A stretch of DNA of 64,000 nt from Meandrina meandrites (taxonomy: Eukaryota; Cnidaria; Anthozoa; Scleractinia; Meandrinidae): assembly GCA_963693305.1 (NCBI GenBank), contig OY855908.1, positions 35,175,305 through 35,239,304 on the forward strand, in the 5' to 3' direction. Shown here piece by piece: positions 1-10,400 of this stretch. The position numbers and the translations under genes are program-made. A model generated the notes under the pieces. It was not told where the DNA came from. It did no database searches and saw nothing but the letters and a program-made list of their open reading frames with translations. The stretch's first letter is position 1; every line of letters starts with the position of its first letter.

Positions 1-299
1 TTTATGTTGTTTGAGATCCGGTGCGAAAAACATTCTTTCTATATTTTGTTTAATTTCCTTTGGGCGTTCAAGCCTAAAAATACATTACATTAATTCTATT
101 TGTAAAACTATCATTTTTTAGTGAAATTAATTTCTAATTAATTAAATTTGAGGTGACAATCAATTATTTGTCTAGCAAAATATTTGAGGCTTGGGGCAAC
201 TATGATTTCAATTGACTCATTCTTAAATGAGAAAACTAAACGATGGGTCCATAACAGGAGACTTACTGCTGATTCGCTCTCTCCATCTGTCTTTAACAG

Positions 300-580
300 C
301 CAAGTAACAAAAGCATGGGGATATTTTTTGTGGGGCGGCAATTCCATATACATAACAAGCTCTGGACCAGAGAGTAGTCCAAAAATTGCCTTTACAGTAA
401 CTTCTGGTGCCTGGTATAAACTCAAGACCGAAGTCAACGGTACTAACGTAAAAATTTACGTCGACGACAAACTGGCCAAGGAAATCACAATGTCAGGCAG
501 TGGAGCGGATGCTAAAAGCAACAATTACGTCGGCATATGGTGTCATAGCAGCATTCCTATAAAGGGCGATAGTTTTCAAG
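300..580 (+). CDS. Gene A exon: C-terminal half of concanavalin-like module
   Basis: Acceptor AG at 298-299, donor GT at 581. The exon starts in phase 2 and ends in phase 1, exactly like gene C 31888-32168 (281 nt each). The translation has WGYFLWGGN, then [20 protein letters not shown], typical of beta-sandwich LamG/DUF1080-like folds. The fold assignment is by pattern only. Confidence 0.8.
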
Positions 581-3513
581 GTAAGAGAAATAAAAATTCA
601 ATTACATTTATCGGAGTGAAAAGGGTGAGCAAAGGAAAATCAACTTTGTAGCAGACTTACTACAATGTGATAATGATTCACATGCACGATTTGTCATTTA
701 ACCGAGGGTTCAAGTGTAGCAAACGTATGGATAAAGAGTTGTAGATTTATCTGGTAAATACTTCAGTTTCCAGCCGGCTTGTAACGAGAACATGTAGAAT
801 CAGATGTCTGCAAGAAACTCGTGGAAACAAAATTTACATCTGTATGTTCTGAAAAGGAACTTTTCACATAGCTTACACGGAACTTTTGCTTGCAAAACAA
901 ACCTTTATGTTTGTCCAGTGCCCAGTTAATTTTAATTTGAAGGTGTCGTATTTCAGTTTCAGTTTCAGCTCTAAGCTGTCCAGCTCTTACCGTTGGCCGT
1001 CTTGTCAAAACATCCCCGAACACTTGCGTGACGTCACAGACGAAAATCAACAAGAAGTGCTCGTTCTCGTGTCCACAAAGATACCAGCTACAAGGTCCCT
1101 CTTATAAGCAGTGTGGAGCAAATAGTCAGTGGACGGACAGTGCTAAATCAGTCTCATGCATTGGTGAGTTTATTCTCACCATTATTTGCAACTGAGTTGG
1201 TAATGTGTAAATATACGAAGCAGTTCTAATTAATCCTACCGCCTTTTAACTTAATTATGAATATTGTAATTGTCCAGAGGAGAGAAATTTATTTTTTCTC
1301 AAATTTCAGTTGCAAAATGTCGACTTCTCAAGGTCGGCCGCCTTGTGAAAACATCACCAAGTAGTTGCGTGACGTCACAGACGAAAATCAACACGACATG
1401 CTCGTTCTCATGCCCACAGGGATACCAGCTACAAGGTCTCTCTTATAAGAAGTGTGGAGCAAATGGTAACTGGACTAATAGTGCCAAGGCAGTTTCATGC
1501 ACTGGTGAGTTAAGTTGTACAGAAATCTTGTAGTATCATTCGTAATTGCTACTATTAATGTTGGTTTTCTTTAAATATCGCGGGAATATCCAGAGTTTCA
1601 CATTCGTTGTGGAAAAAAAGATAATTATCGGTTGTTAACACAGACAATGGTATTTCAGATGTTAACGAGTGTGCTGTTTCAAATGGAGGCTGCAGTCACA
1701 AGTGTGTTAATACTGCAGGAGGCTACAGATGTGAATGTCCAGATCCGGAACTGAAATTGTCATTGGATAACAGGACATGCCATGGTAAGTAATGACTCAC
1801 TCTTCACTAATGCAAAACACAAACCTTGCTTAATAAATAATATATGCGATTGCATCTCATTGGCTATTTGGGTCTTCTCCTTTGCATGCCTCTAAATTTT
1901 TATTCTTCCATGTCCTTATTCAACATTCAACCTACTGGACAAAAATAGGTCAAAAGGGAGTATTATAGCAAATTTTTCCTTGGCTTTGGCATTGCTTTTT
2001 ATTCTCCAGTAACAAGCTTGTTTCCTTTCTGCTGAGACAATATGAAACTTGTCTTACATTTGCGTCTCTTTTATTTAGCTCCAGGTGTTGATGTTCAGTG
2101 CAACAGAGACAATATGACCATCATCATTCCCAAGTCCCTCCTCCGTGGTATTGACCGTGAGCATCTTCGGCTCCTGGACACCAAATGCAAAGCTGAAGAA
2201 ACAAGCGCTCACTTCTCTCTAACAACACCACTGACCGGCTGTAATACAACACGCAGGCACACGCCTACAGCTATCGTTTGCTCCAACACAGTCTTGGAAA
2301 TCCCTGTGGCTGCTGAGGATGTTGTGACACGCGTGCGTGAAATAGAAATACAGTTCAGCTGTTTCTATTCCAAGTATGGCGTGGTGTCATCGGTTGGCTG
2401 GAAGCCAAGTAACAGAAAACTTGTTTTCAGCGATGAAGGCAAAGGAAACTTTACACTCTCTCTGAATATGTTTCCTGACAAGAGATTCGTCAGTCCTTAC
2501 ACGAGGGATGATTTCCCTGTTGCCGTGGTGCTGCGCAAACTTCTGTTCTTTGAGGTGTCAGTGACATCAGGTGATAAGCAGCTGTCAATCATAGCAGATC
2601 GATGCTATGCCACACCCACTCAGGATCGGAAGAATTCCTTGAAGTACGAGTTTATCAGAAAAGGGTATGTGAAGAATACTTTCTCGTTTATGATTAATGG
2701 AATCAAAACCAGTGTCAGTACCTGTAGAAGATTTTGGTTAAAAATGAATTCTTAATTTTTTTACATTGCTCAGTCCCAAACTTAAAAGTTCATCTAACAA
2801 AAGCCCTTGTTTAACAAAGGCAGAAATTATTTTATGTAGAGCAATATGGGCAGTTAATTTATTCTGTTGTCTTTCATTAAAAAGCGTTGGTAGTTCGTGA
2901 TGTTTAATTTAATATTTACCACGTCTCAGATGCCAAAATGACGTAACGTTGAAATACCATTCAGCACCTTCTGTCAGTGCACAGCGGTTTAGCCTGGAAG
3001 CCTTCAAGTTCATTGCTGACCATCCATTTGTTTTCGTTCACTGTCACGTGATTGTATGTAACGCAACCGATCCAGGCTCCAAGTGCGCAAAGAAATGTCC
3101 ATCAAGTGGCCGAGGAGGACGTGCAGTGAGTAATCACGTGACTGACGTGTACTCTTTGGCCCAGGGTCCTCTCCACCTGGCACGCGAGACACGAGAGGAA
3201 AAGCGTGGGAATGGCCTGGATAAAAGTGGTATGTGGACATCGTTGAATTTTGTTTTCGTGTTTGTATCATTGGCTGCATGTTGTGCATTTTAGTTGCAGT
3301 CCTTTAACTTATGTATATTCAATCAGATATAACTGTGTTGTTACGTTTTTCTCATTTATGAACTCGATGTCTCTAGGTTCCAGTCCTACCTTCCTGATGA
3401 CTCTGTTCGTGATGTGCGTTGCTTGCTTGGTGGGAGCAGGGGTGATGATCTTTAAGAAGTCACGTGACAGGCCTGCTGGGTATACTGTGCTTGCCACCAG
3501 TGACCAGGAGTGA
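300..3513 (+). CDS. Gene A: modular ZP-domain membrane protein, 5' partial
   Basis: Seven exons are joined by GT/AG introns: 300-580, 969-1163, 1310-1504, 1659-1784, 2079-2664, 2930-3228 and 3377-3513. They keep one frame of 605 codons to a TGA. Module order is concanavalin-like, sushi, sushi, calcium-binding EGF, ZP, basic juxtamembrane site, transmembrane helix, short tail. By homology with gene C, the signal peptide and first part of the concanavalin-like module lie upstream of the window. ZP proteins of this layout (uromodulin, GP2, OIT3 and coral skeletal-matrix ZP proteins) are extracellular and polymerise through the ZP domain. The ligand is unknown. Oddity: an extra cysteine in ZP-N (AIVCSNT, where B, C and D have Tyr). 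The exon model is firm; cellular function is inference. Confidence 0.85.
969..1163 (+). CDS. Gene A exon: sushi (CCP) module 1
   Basis: A 195-nt phase 1-1 exon encoding 65 residues with four cysteines and the closing W..SAKSVSC of a sushi/CCP module. It has CPQRYQLQG where the other copies read CPQGYQLQG. Confidence 0.85.
1310..1504 (+). CDS. Gene A exon: sushi (CCP) module 2
   Basis: A 195-nt phase 1-1 exon, close in sequence to module 1. It has four cysteines, [13 protein letters not shown] and W..SAKAVSC. Acceptor AG 1308-1309, donor GT 1505. It looks like a recent tandem exon duplication of 969-1163. Confidence 0.85.
1659..1784 (+). CDS. Gene A exon: calcium-binding EGF module
   Basis: A 126-nt phase 1-1 exon. 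DVNEC at the start, [14 protein letters not shown] and CECPDPE give the six cysteines and the Asp/Asn/Glu calcium ligands of an EGF_CA module. Confidence 0.9.
2079..2664 (+). CDS. Gene A exon: ZP domain, first part
   Basis: A 586-nt exon with acceptor AG 2077-2078 and donor GT 2665. It covers ZP-N (VDVQC, LLDTKC, TGC, FSC) and the start of ZP-C up to [11 protein letters not shown]. It carries Tyr-to-Cys in AIVCSNT, giving an odd cysteine count compared with the paralogues. Confidence 0.9.
2930..3228 (+). CDS. Gene A exon: ZP-C end and juxtamembrane site
   Basis: A 299-nt exon encoding [11 protein letters not shown], then [10 protein letters not shown] with ZP-C cysteines. It ends with [11 protein letters not shown], a dibasic site where ZP precursors are usually cleaved. 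Donor GTATGT at 3229. Confidence 0.88.
3377..3513 (+). CDS. Gene A last exon: transmembrane helix and tail
   Basis: A 137-nt exon. A hydrophobic helix of about 21 residues ([21 protein letters not shown]) is followed by KKSRD and a tail ending [11 protein letters not shown], then TGA. GYTVL is a Tyr-x-x-Leu type motif. Confidence 0.88.
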
Positions 3514-3529
3514 CAGCAAGCTCACAGAA

Positions 3530-3535
3530 AATAAA
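3530..3535 (+). terminator. Proximal AATAAA after gene A
   Basis: AATAAA lies 16 nt after the stop codon. It is kept in C (35070) and D (61791) but lost in B. No clear GU-rich element follows, so the distal signal near 4520 is the better candidate. Confidence 0.3.
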
Positions 3536-4519
3536 CCGGACTGGACATACTTTAAGGGTTCTCGAGCTTGAGATATGCACTACTCGTTAACGCTAAGATT
3601 TGTTAGTTGCTAACCCTTTTTAAAATTCAAGGAGGAGGTATTTTATCCACTGGACCACTATTAAGTACTTTTTTAATGTTAGCCGTCTCTGTAGCAAACC
3701 CTTTCAGCTTGTCACGCAACGCTGCATGCAGCTACCTCTTTACAGCTTAAGAAAGCACCTGTAGAGAAATTCAGTCGTCAGATTAAATGAACTCCAACCA
3801 GGTTTAGTCTATTTTTCGCAGGAATTCTAACAAGAAGGATCTTCTGTTTTTTTTTCATAAGTTTCTTAGTATATTTTTTCTGCTTAATGGCAAGGATTGC
3901 ACATCTTTAGCTCAAGTTTATCCTTAACATGTAATTTTTGAGTAATCTTAATAACTAAACTTTAATTTTTGAGGTCACTCACAATCCTAACACTATGCCG
4001 GACATGTCAAAAAAATTTGATTTGATTAAGGGTGCTCTGCGTGTTTTCTGTATTGATGAAGGTGTAGGACGAATATCACTAGCTTTTAATCCCCGAAAGA
4101 AAGAAAAAATGCTTGAAAAAAGTGTCGAGGAACCAATGTTTGGCCATAAGACCATACCGACCCTGTGCATGCACGTCACTTATTGAAGGTTGTCACTTTT
4201 TATCGCTGAAATGCTTTAGTCCTCGAGTCATTATAGTTTGTCTTCCTAGATCCTAACAATGGGCAATTTGTCTCAGCGCATACAGGATCGATTAGAGATT
4301 TAAACTTAAAAAGATAATCGAAGGGTCTGTAATAAATTGGGAATTGCCATCCTGCATGTATCATCTTGCATACGGGAGTATTTGATTAACTTTGTCGTCT
4401 TCCTCGAGGATTTAAACTAGGCAGAAGAAAGTTTCATACTCACGGCCAATGAAGGCATTTATTAAAACTGTAGTAGTCAGGTGTAGCGTTGGGAGCTTGG
4501 TGCTGTTTAAAATCAGATC

Positions 4520-4525
4520 AATAAA
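4520..4525 (+). terminator. Distal poly(A) signal of gene A
   Basis: AATAAA is followed about 20-35 nt later by the GU-rich CGTTTGTGTGGTGAT. The same pair recurs at the end of each gene's conserved 3' flank (16146, 36507, 62702), which supports a real cleavage and polyadenylation site. Confidence 0.55.
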
Positions 4526-4560
4526 ATACTCAATTGCAAATTAATCGTTTGTGTGGTGAT

Positions 4561-6678
4561 AACTCACTCCATCGTCGTGCTCTTTTGACTGCATGAGATA
4601 AATTGCGCCATTAATCATTCATTGTTTTTATTTCGGAGTTCTTTTTAACAAGCTCTGCGCTTTTAGAAACCTCTTAACTTTTACAAAGATTCTTTGTAGT
4701 CCGGCGCTATTCGACAGATAAGGGACTAAATGAATATGATTGTGATACCTTTTATTTCAAAGTTTTAAAACTGTCATATAAAACAAAAAGGCGGTGTTGA
4801 TACCTCATAGACAACCAGGAAAAAGCGAATCCTTATTGAACAGTTGAATCCTACAAGTAATTCTTTGTTCACGCAATTCCACTGACTTTACTCCTTAAAA
4901 TAGAATAAAAAAGAATTCATTGCATAAAATAAATCGCTCCCTAGTACCTTATTTAAGATGGTATTACCGTAGGTGCTTCCGTAGCCTAAAGCAAATACCA
5001 GAGATATTATGGGAGAATTTGAAAGTTTTCTTTATTATATAAATTGTGCAAACTATAGCAATAACTGGTATCTTTGTCTCAAGAAGAGTGCGTTGCATTC
5101 GGCGCAGCTGAAAAGGGGCGTATTAATGACGCCTTAGTATACCAAAATTCGTCGAGAAAAACACGTTAACGTTAGTAATTACAATTAATTGTAGCGTTGC
5201 TAAAGAAAAAATTATATACTGTTTTGCAGTGCTCGAAACTAACTTTTGCGAGTGGTCTTCCATGGACAAGTGAACTGTTGATTTTACTGGTCCTAGAGGA
5301 AACTTAACTGGTCCCATAATTTATAACTTGCTTTTACAAAGAACACAGTAAGCTGAAAATTCTTACTGCCAACAGAAAACGAAGATAGCTTGTTATTACT
5401 ATTTGGAAAATCTGGGCAATACTGGCAGAACATTTTCCCAGCTTCCTTGTCATACACCAGCCAGTCAAATTCTTTTTTTCGTGCTTCTTTGAAAGCCCTT
5501 TCTTTTCGCGCTTTTTGGCTTGGGTTGGTTCGGAATTCTTGCAGCCTTCGTCACTCGGGATATTCTTCATTCCTCTCATTCACGGGTGCTGTTTTACCTC
5601 TCCCTTTCAAGTAGTTTAGCAACGAAAAAGTAAGGCGACCTGTCATGGTTGTTGTTGTGGTTTTTACCGCCAAATATGCAGAGAAAAACTTACTATATCA
5701 GCCCGAACACACAAGTTTACCGCGCTTCGCTGGCGATCACAACCCCCTGCAATGTTGATGCCTACAGCGCATGCCCCAGGATTTCTCGACCCAGTTTCTC
5801 ACAAATTTCAAAATGGCGTCGCGAAGGATAAATGAGTGATCGTAAATAAGAGACAAAGCATGTAATTAATAGTCATTTTTATTAACTCAAGATATATAAA
5901 ATCAAAGAGTAGTGAAGGGAAGGAACAGTGCACTCGTCCACGAGCAAGAGTAAGTGGAAATTTCACTCGTTTTTGACGAGTGAACGAGTGCTAGCTTTGA
6001 GCACTGATCGATGGACAGACTAAGCGAAGTTGTTTATCCGTCTCACGTCAGTCGGCAGCGCAGGAACATGTTTCAATTTAAAAGTTTAAAATTCTCGAAT
6101 ATATTTTAAAAATATTAAAGTAACCAATAATTAGCAAGGATGCTTACGATATTTGACCATTTGAACAACACACTTTTGAAGATGCGCAATTCATAACGTA
6201 CTCTGATCACTCACTCATCCTCTTCGTTCCTGTGAATAGAGCATAATGCTACCCAGTAAGGTCCTTTGCTCTCTGTTCCACCTCATTCCAGCAAGGACCC
6301 AGCTAGTCCAGCCCAGGTCTTTCCGCCCAGCTTCGACGGTTCTCCTCCACGTGACAATCCGTGACATAACTTCCTTAATGCTACAACTACTTATATTTGT
6401 TTAGCAAAACTACTCACTCACTTGAGTGTGGGGTGACATCACTGGGATTTGCCCTAATTATTTTGTTTTAGCTTAGTCGGTCGAACTTTTTGCTCAACTC
6501 TGTTTACATTTTGGGTAAGGCAATCTTTCTTTTGGTTTTCATATGTAACATCGCCATGGAGTTTCGATTCATATTTTATGAAAACTAATACATTGATAAT
6601 TAAAGTGTACTAAAAATATTCATATTACTAATCTTTGTTCTGGACTGTCACTCATTACAAGTCATTATGCCTTTCTAG
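4561..6678. other. Intergenic A-B, no gene recognised
   Basis: AT-rich DNA with only short scattered reading frames and no recognisable protein similarity. GAGTG/CACTC-rich patches near 5935-6005 look like decayed repeat sequence. Confidence 0.5.
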
Positions 6679-6860
6679 ACGCGGTGGCCTGATGGTTAAT
6701 GCAGAGCGCTCCCTGTGAGCGGTCTTGATTGAGCGCTGAGTCCAGGGTTACAGACAGGGTGTTATGTGTTCAAGGGAAGCACACTTAACGCTTACAGCGC
6801 CCTTCTCCACCCATGGGTACCCGAAAAACTCCGGCGGCATTCTGGTATAAGTGCAGACGT
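6679..6860 (+). mobile_element. tRNA-derived SINE fragment
   Basis: It begins GACGCGGTGGCCTGATGGTTA, a box-A-like tRNA head, and continues with TGTTCAAGGGAAGCACACTT and CTCCACCCATGGGTACC, which resemble a SINE family I associate with coral genomes. The head is shared with the copy at 38478. Family membership is from memory of the pattern, not from a search. Confidence 0.45.
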
Positions 6861-6946
6861 TCCCTTTTAATTATCTAATGATCGATCGAAAATAGACTAT
6901 GAGTGGGTAAGCGCGTCGATAGGGATCGATAGCACAAGAACACGCC

Positions 6947-6981
6947 GCGAGAAAATCACTTGTGCGAAGTGATTTTCTCGC
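6947..6981. repeat. Perfect 15-bp hairpin
   Basis: GCGAGAAAATCACTT and its exact reverse complement are separated by a 5-nt loop GTGCG. It lies about 380 bp upstream of the gene B start. Probably a relic of a fold-back element; a regulatory role cannot be judged. Confidence 0.7.
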
Positions 6982-7355
6982 CCGATGAAAATGTCAGCAT
7001 TAATCCTGGCTAGTGGTAAGTAAAGCCAAAATTCAATAAATCACCCATGTACAGCCATTCTCTATATATAATATTCGCTCAAGGCGACATTGTCAGTCTA
7101 GTTGAATACTAAGTATGTCACTAATAACAAAGCCTTCGTAGATTATGACCTTAAATATTTGGATAATCTAGAGCTCCTGAAAAAACTCGTCGTCGTAAAT
7201 TTACCTTGGCAAGACATTTTAGTGTAGAGGTTGATCCTAACTCTCTTTATATTCACCGCACACAAACTATCTGTACGTGCACGAGTTTTATAATCTCGTT
7301 CGGAACCAGAAGTTTCTGAAACTTTAATATTTGAAGTATTTGTGTTCGAGTTGGG

Positions 7356-7428
7356 ATGGCTTCTTTACACAGATTGTTTATATTCCTCGTGGCCTTCTCG
7401 ATATTGCTGTTACAATGCACTTCCCAAG
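7356..7428 (+). CDS. Gene B exon 1: signal peptide
   Basis: The ATG opens a frame with a hydrophobic core ([14 protein letters not shown]) and a likely cleavage after CTSQG. Donor GTACGC at 7429 leaves phase 1. The frame runs on to 7658 if unspliced but turns non-hydrophobic and lacks homology, so the splice is preferred. Confidence 0.75.
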
Positions 7429-10400
7429 GTACGCTAGTTTGTCAAACTCAGGAAAATAATTTTTATAACTGGTACTCAGAACGCAGTTTTAACTTTTACA
7501 TATCAACATTTTTTACCTTGAAATATACGGTAGAAGAGGGAGTGAATATACGCGCAAGACGTATCAAAAGCAAATCAAAAATTTGCATTTCGGTCCAAAT
7601 AAACTCAGCGTCTAATTCGATTTCAAATTCTATCGACTATTCATGTAATCAACATTAGGTGTAATTACTATTGATTTTTTTGGAGCTTTCAAGTAAAAAA
7701 TTCGTTTTTTGCTGAATTCAATCACAATTATATTGTTTCAAATACAATTTTTTTTAAATGTCAGATGAATGCCGCCAAACCTCGTAAAAATTGTTTTGCA
7801 ACGCATGAAAACTTCGTCCTCGGATCGGCAGGGCGATCTCCACATCGATCTTCCATTTGAACATTTGTAGGAAACAATTATTAAAGTTCTAAATTACTAA
7901 ATAACAGGGACTCGATGATGCTATGAGCGCAATTATTTTTAATGTTAGATCAATAAAATGAACTCACGCAATAAGCGAACAAAAACATGTTTCGCCATCA
8001 TATTTTCACATATGGCCGTTTTTCTACTTGAAACAGTCAAATGTGTAGAAAACTTCGCCCCAAATACTCCAGTTGATATTTCAGAACTTGGCGGATTTTG
8101 GTTTTGAGAAACGGCGACAATTTTTCAAGTTTTAGGAAAAATGTCCTTACGTTGCATTACAGGCTAGTACGTCATTTTTATGGTCTTTTCTCTCATCAAC
8201 CATAGCCCTCGACCAATAAGCGAGCGAGAATTTCTCAGTTATTGTAAAATTAAATATAATTACAAAAAAAAATCAAAATTCCGGACGGGTAGTATAGCAT
8301 GGCAGTGGATATATAACTTCGAATGTCGCATTCTGACCTCTAAAAGTTAGTTAAGCGTTGTCTTTATATGATACTTTACCGTCTAATATTTTTGTTTCGT
8401 TTTGTTTCTTCTCGCATATAATTTTTTTAGGAATATGTCCAGGCGGTTGGATTTACTTTCAAGGTTCATGCTACAAATTCTTAACAAAGACTCTGACCTG
8501 GAACGCAGCAAAATCCGCCTGTAAAACAATGGGAGCTGACCTCGCAGTGATAACTTCAAAAGCTGAGAATCAATTTATAACTGCCAGATTATCTGGAGCC
8601 GAAACTTTCGTCGGTTTACACAGAGATCCTAAAGACACTAAAAGCTGGTATTGGGTTGACGGATCACGCCCTTCGTATTTGAACTGGGATAAAGGAGAAC
8701 CCGGTAACTACCGGGGAAGAGAACATTGTGTTTGTCTTGTGAAATCTGGTCTTTGGCACGACACTTGGTGCAAGGGCAGGATTCCTTCCATTTGTGAAGC
8801 TGTTGGTAAGTTGATGGTTATTAAATATGTAGTATTGATAATTAATTTTGTCCTACATACGTTTAATTGCATTAAAAAGGATTCGGTAAAAAACAAAATT
8901 CCCTTCACCGTCATGCCATGGTTGAATAAAATACGCAAAAGTCACCGAAACAGTTTTATCCATGGCCAAGTTTAACAAAATATTGAAACTAAATGGCTGC
9001 CGCCGTTAAGTTAATTTTACTTAAAAGTAAACGTTAATTGAGGTATCACAAAGTGCCCAAATAAGCAATAAAGGCCAAACCCTAAGAAGTTTTCCAGTAA
9101 CATATTTTATCACTTGGTTGATCAATGACTTGACGTTAACTGGCACCATTTGTTCAAAGCTTGAATTTGGGGTTATTTCAGTATGTTCTTTTTAAGTTAC
9201 TATGAAGTGCTAAGTCCAAAATCCTTGCAGCATCTCTGATCGTATATAGCATTTCTTAAAAAAAAATGAAATCCAAGATTCAGTTTCACACAATCCAGCA
9301 GTGCTCGACACAAATACATGCAGAGTGAAATACGAATAAAAGATAGGAAATGTAACTCAAAGGTGGCTCTAAAACCGCTAGATAGAATTTTTTTAAAACT
9401 TTGCAAAAAGTTGCATCTTAACATGCTAATCATTATTCAATAATAAAGAATGGGGGTCACCATGCTCGTTTTTGAGTTATAATTACTTAAAGGCAAAATT
9501 AAGGGTGTTTTTAACAGGCTAAACTGTTGCTATGGTAACCAATGATGTCATGGAAATGGCTACAACTTGTTCAACAATGATTGGACATTTGTTTGATATC
9601 ATTATTGCAGCAGCATTTGATAACGATTTGTAGTACTGACCCATCAAAGTTTAAGAACTGGAAAAGTGCTGGAAACCATTGTGAGCCTCCTTTAGGTGAA
9701 AGGACGGTGTCCGTGAGTGCTTGCGAACCTTTTTTTAAAGTATGACGTCATTTCGCGTCACGTGGTTATAAATTACTCATGATTATTACCACTAGTACAA
9801 ATACGCTTAGTCAGCAACGTTATTTTGAACCAATATCCCTCCTCTCTCTCGTTCAATTATTATCAGCCAAGTGCCAAAAGCTTTCTCTGCGGAGTGGTGT
9901 GCGAGTTTCTCCTTCCTATTGTATCTCGTCCAATCAAAAATTTGGAGCATCATGTTCTTTTTCCTGCGCCCGTGGATACCAACTCAGCGGTCCTTCGTCT
10001 ACTAAGTGCGGGCGAAATGGAGCCTGGAGTGGACAAGTTAACAAAGTCAGCTGTGGTATGGATTGTTTACCTGATGCTATATTTATATATCAATCTATCA
10101 TTATCTACTACTCTATTAAAATAGTAATAGACTTCTTTAGAATAAATTAAACTTGCACTGGTAATCATAGTTTCATATTGGAACTAGTCTAAAACAAGCT
10201 CACTTTCATGACTCGTATCAATCCGGACATTGTATTCCCTCAAGATACTCTCTGTTGCCGCCAATCCTGCCTCAACTCAAGAGCTAGTGAAAACTCATCG
10301 CCTTTCGCTCCTTCCTCACTGTACCTTTCCATGTTTCTCTCTATATACCGCCGTTCCTATCACTGCTAAATTATATTGTATGGCATTTATCAATTATGTT

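Larger units (their letters stand above)
3514..4560 (+). other. Conserved 3' flank (probable 3' UTR) of gene A
   Basis: This non-coding stretch is repeated after every gene of the array: 14489-16200, 35054-36560 and 61772-62770, with a decayed copy at 40940-41810. Shared landmarks are CACCGGACTGGACA-like sequence after the stop, ATCCACTGGA, GTCACGCAA, CTTAAGCTCAA and TTGATTTAATTAAGGGTGC. No real coding frame is seen. Its conservation to the distal AATAAA suggests a 3' UTR of about 1 kb. Confidence 0.6.

Noticed and set aside
184..651. 155-codon plus-strand frame from 184 as one protein
   Set aside because: It merges intron sequence with the real exon 300-580; splice sites and the gene C copy define the shorter exon.
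7061..7072. TATATATAA as a TATA box for gene B
   Set aside because: About 285 bp before the ATG in AT-rich DNA; no other core-promoter support.
7429..7658. Read-through of gene B exon 1 to a 100-residue secreted protein
   Set aside because: A good donor at 7429 in the family's phase and no resemblance after it to any module; kept only as an alternative.
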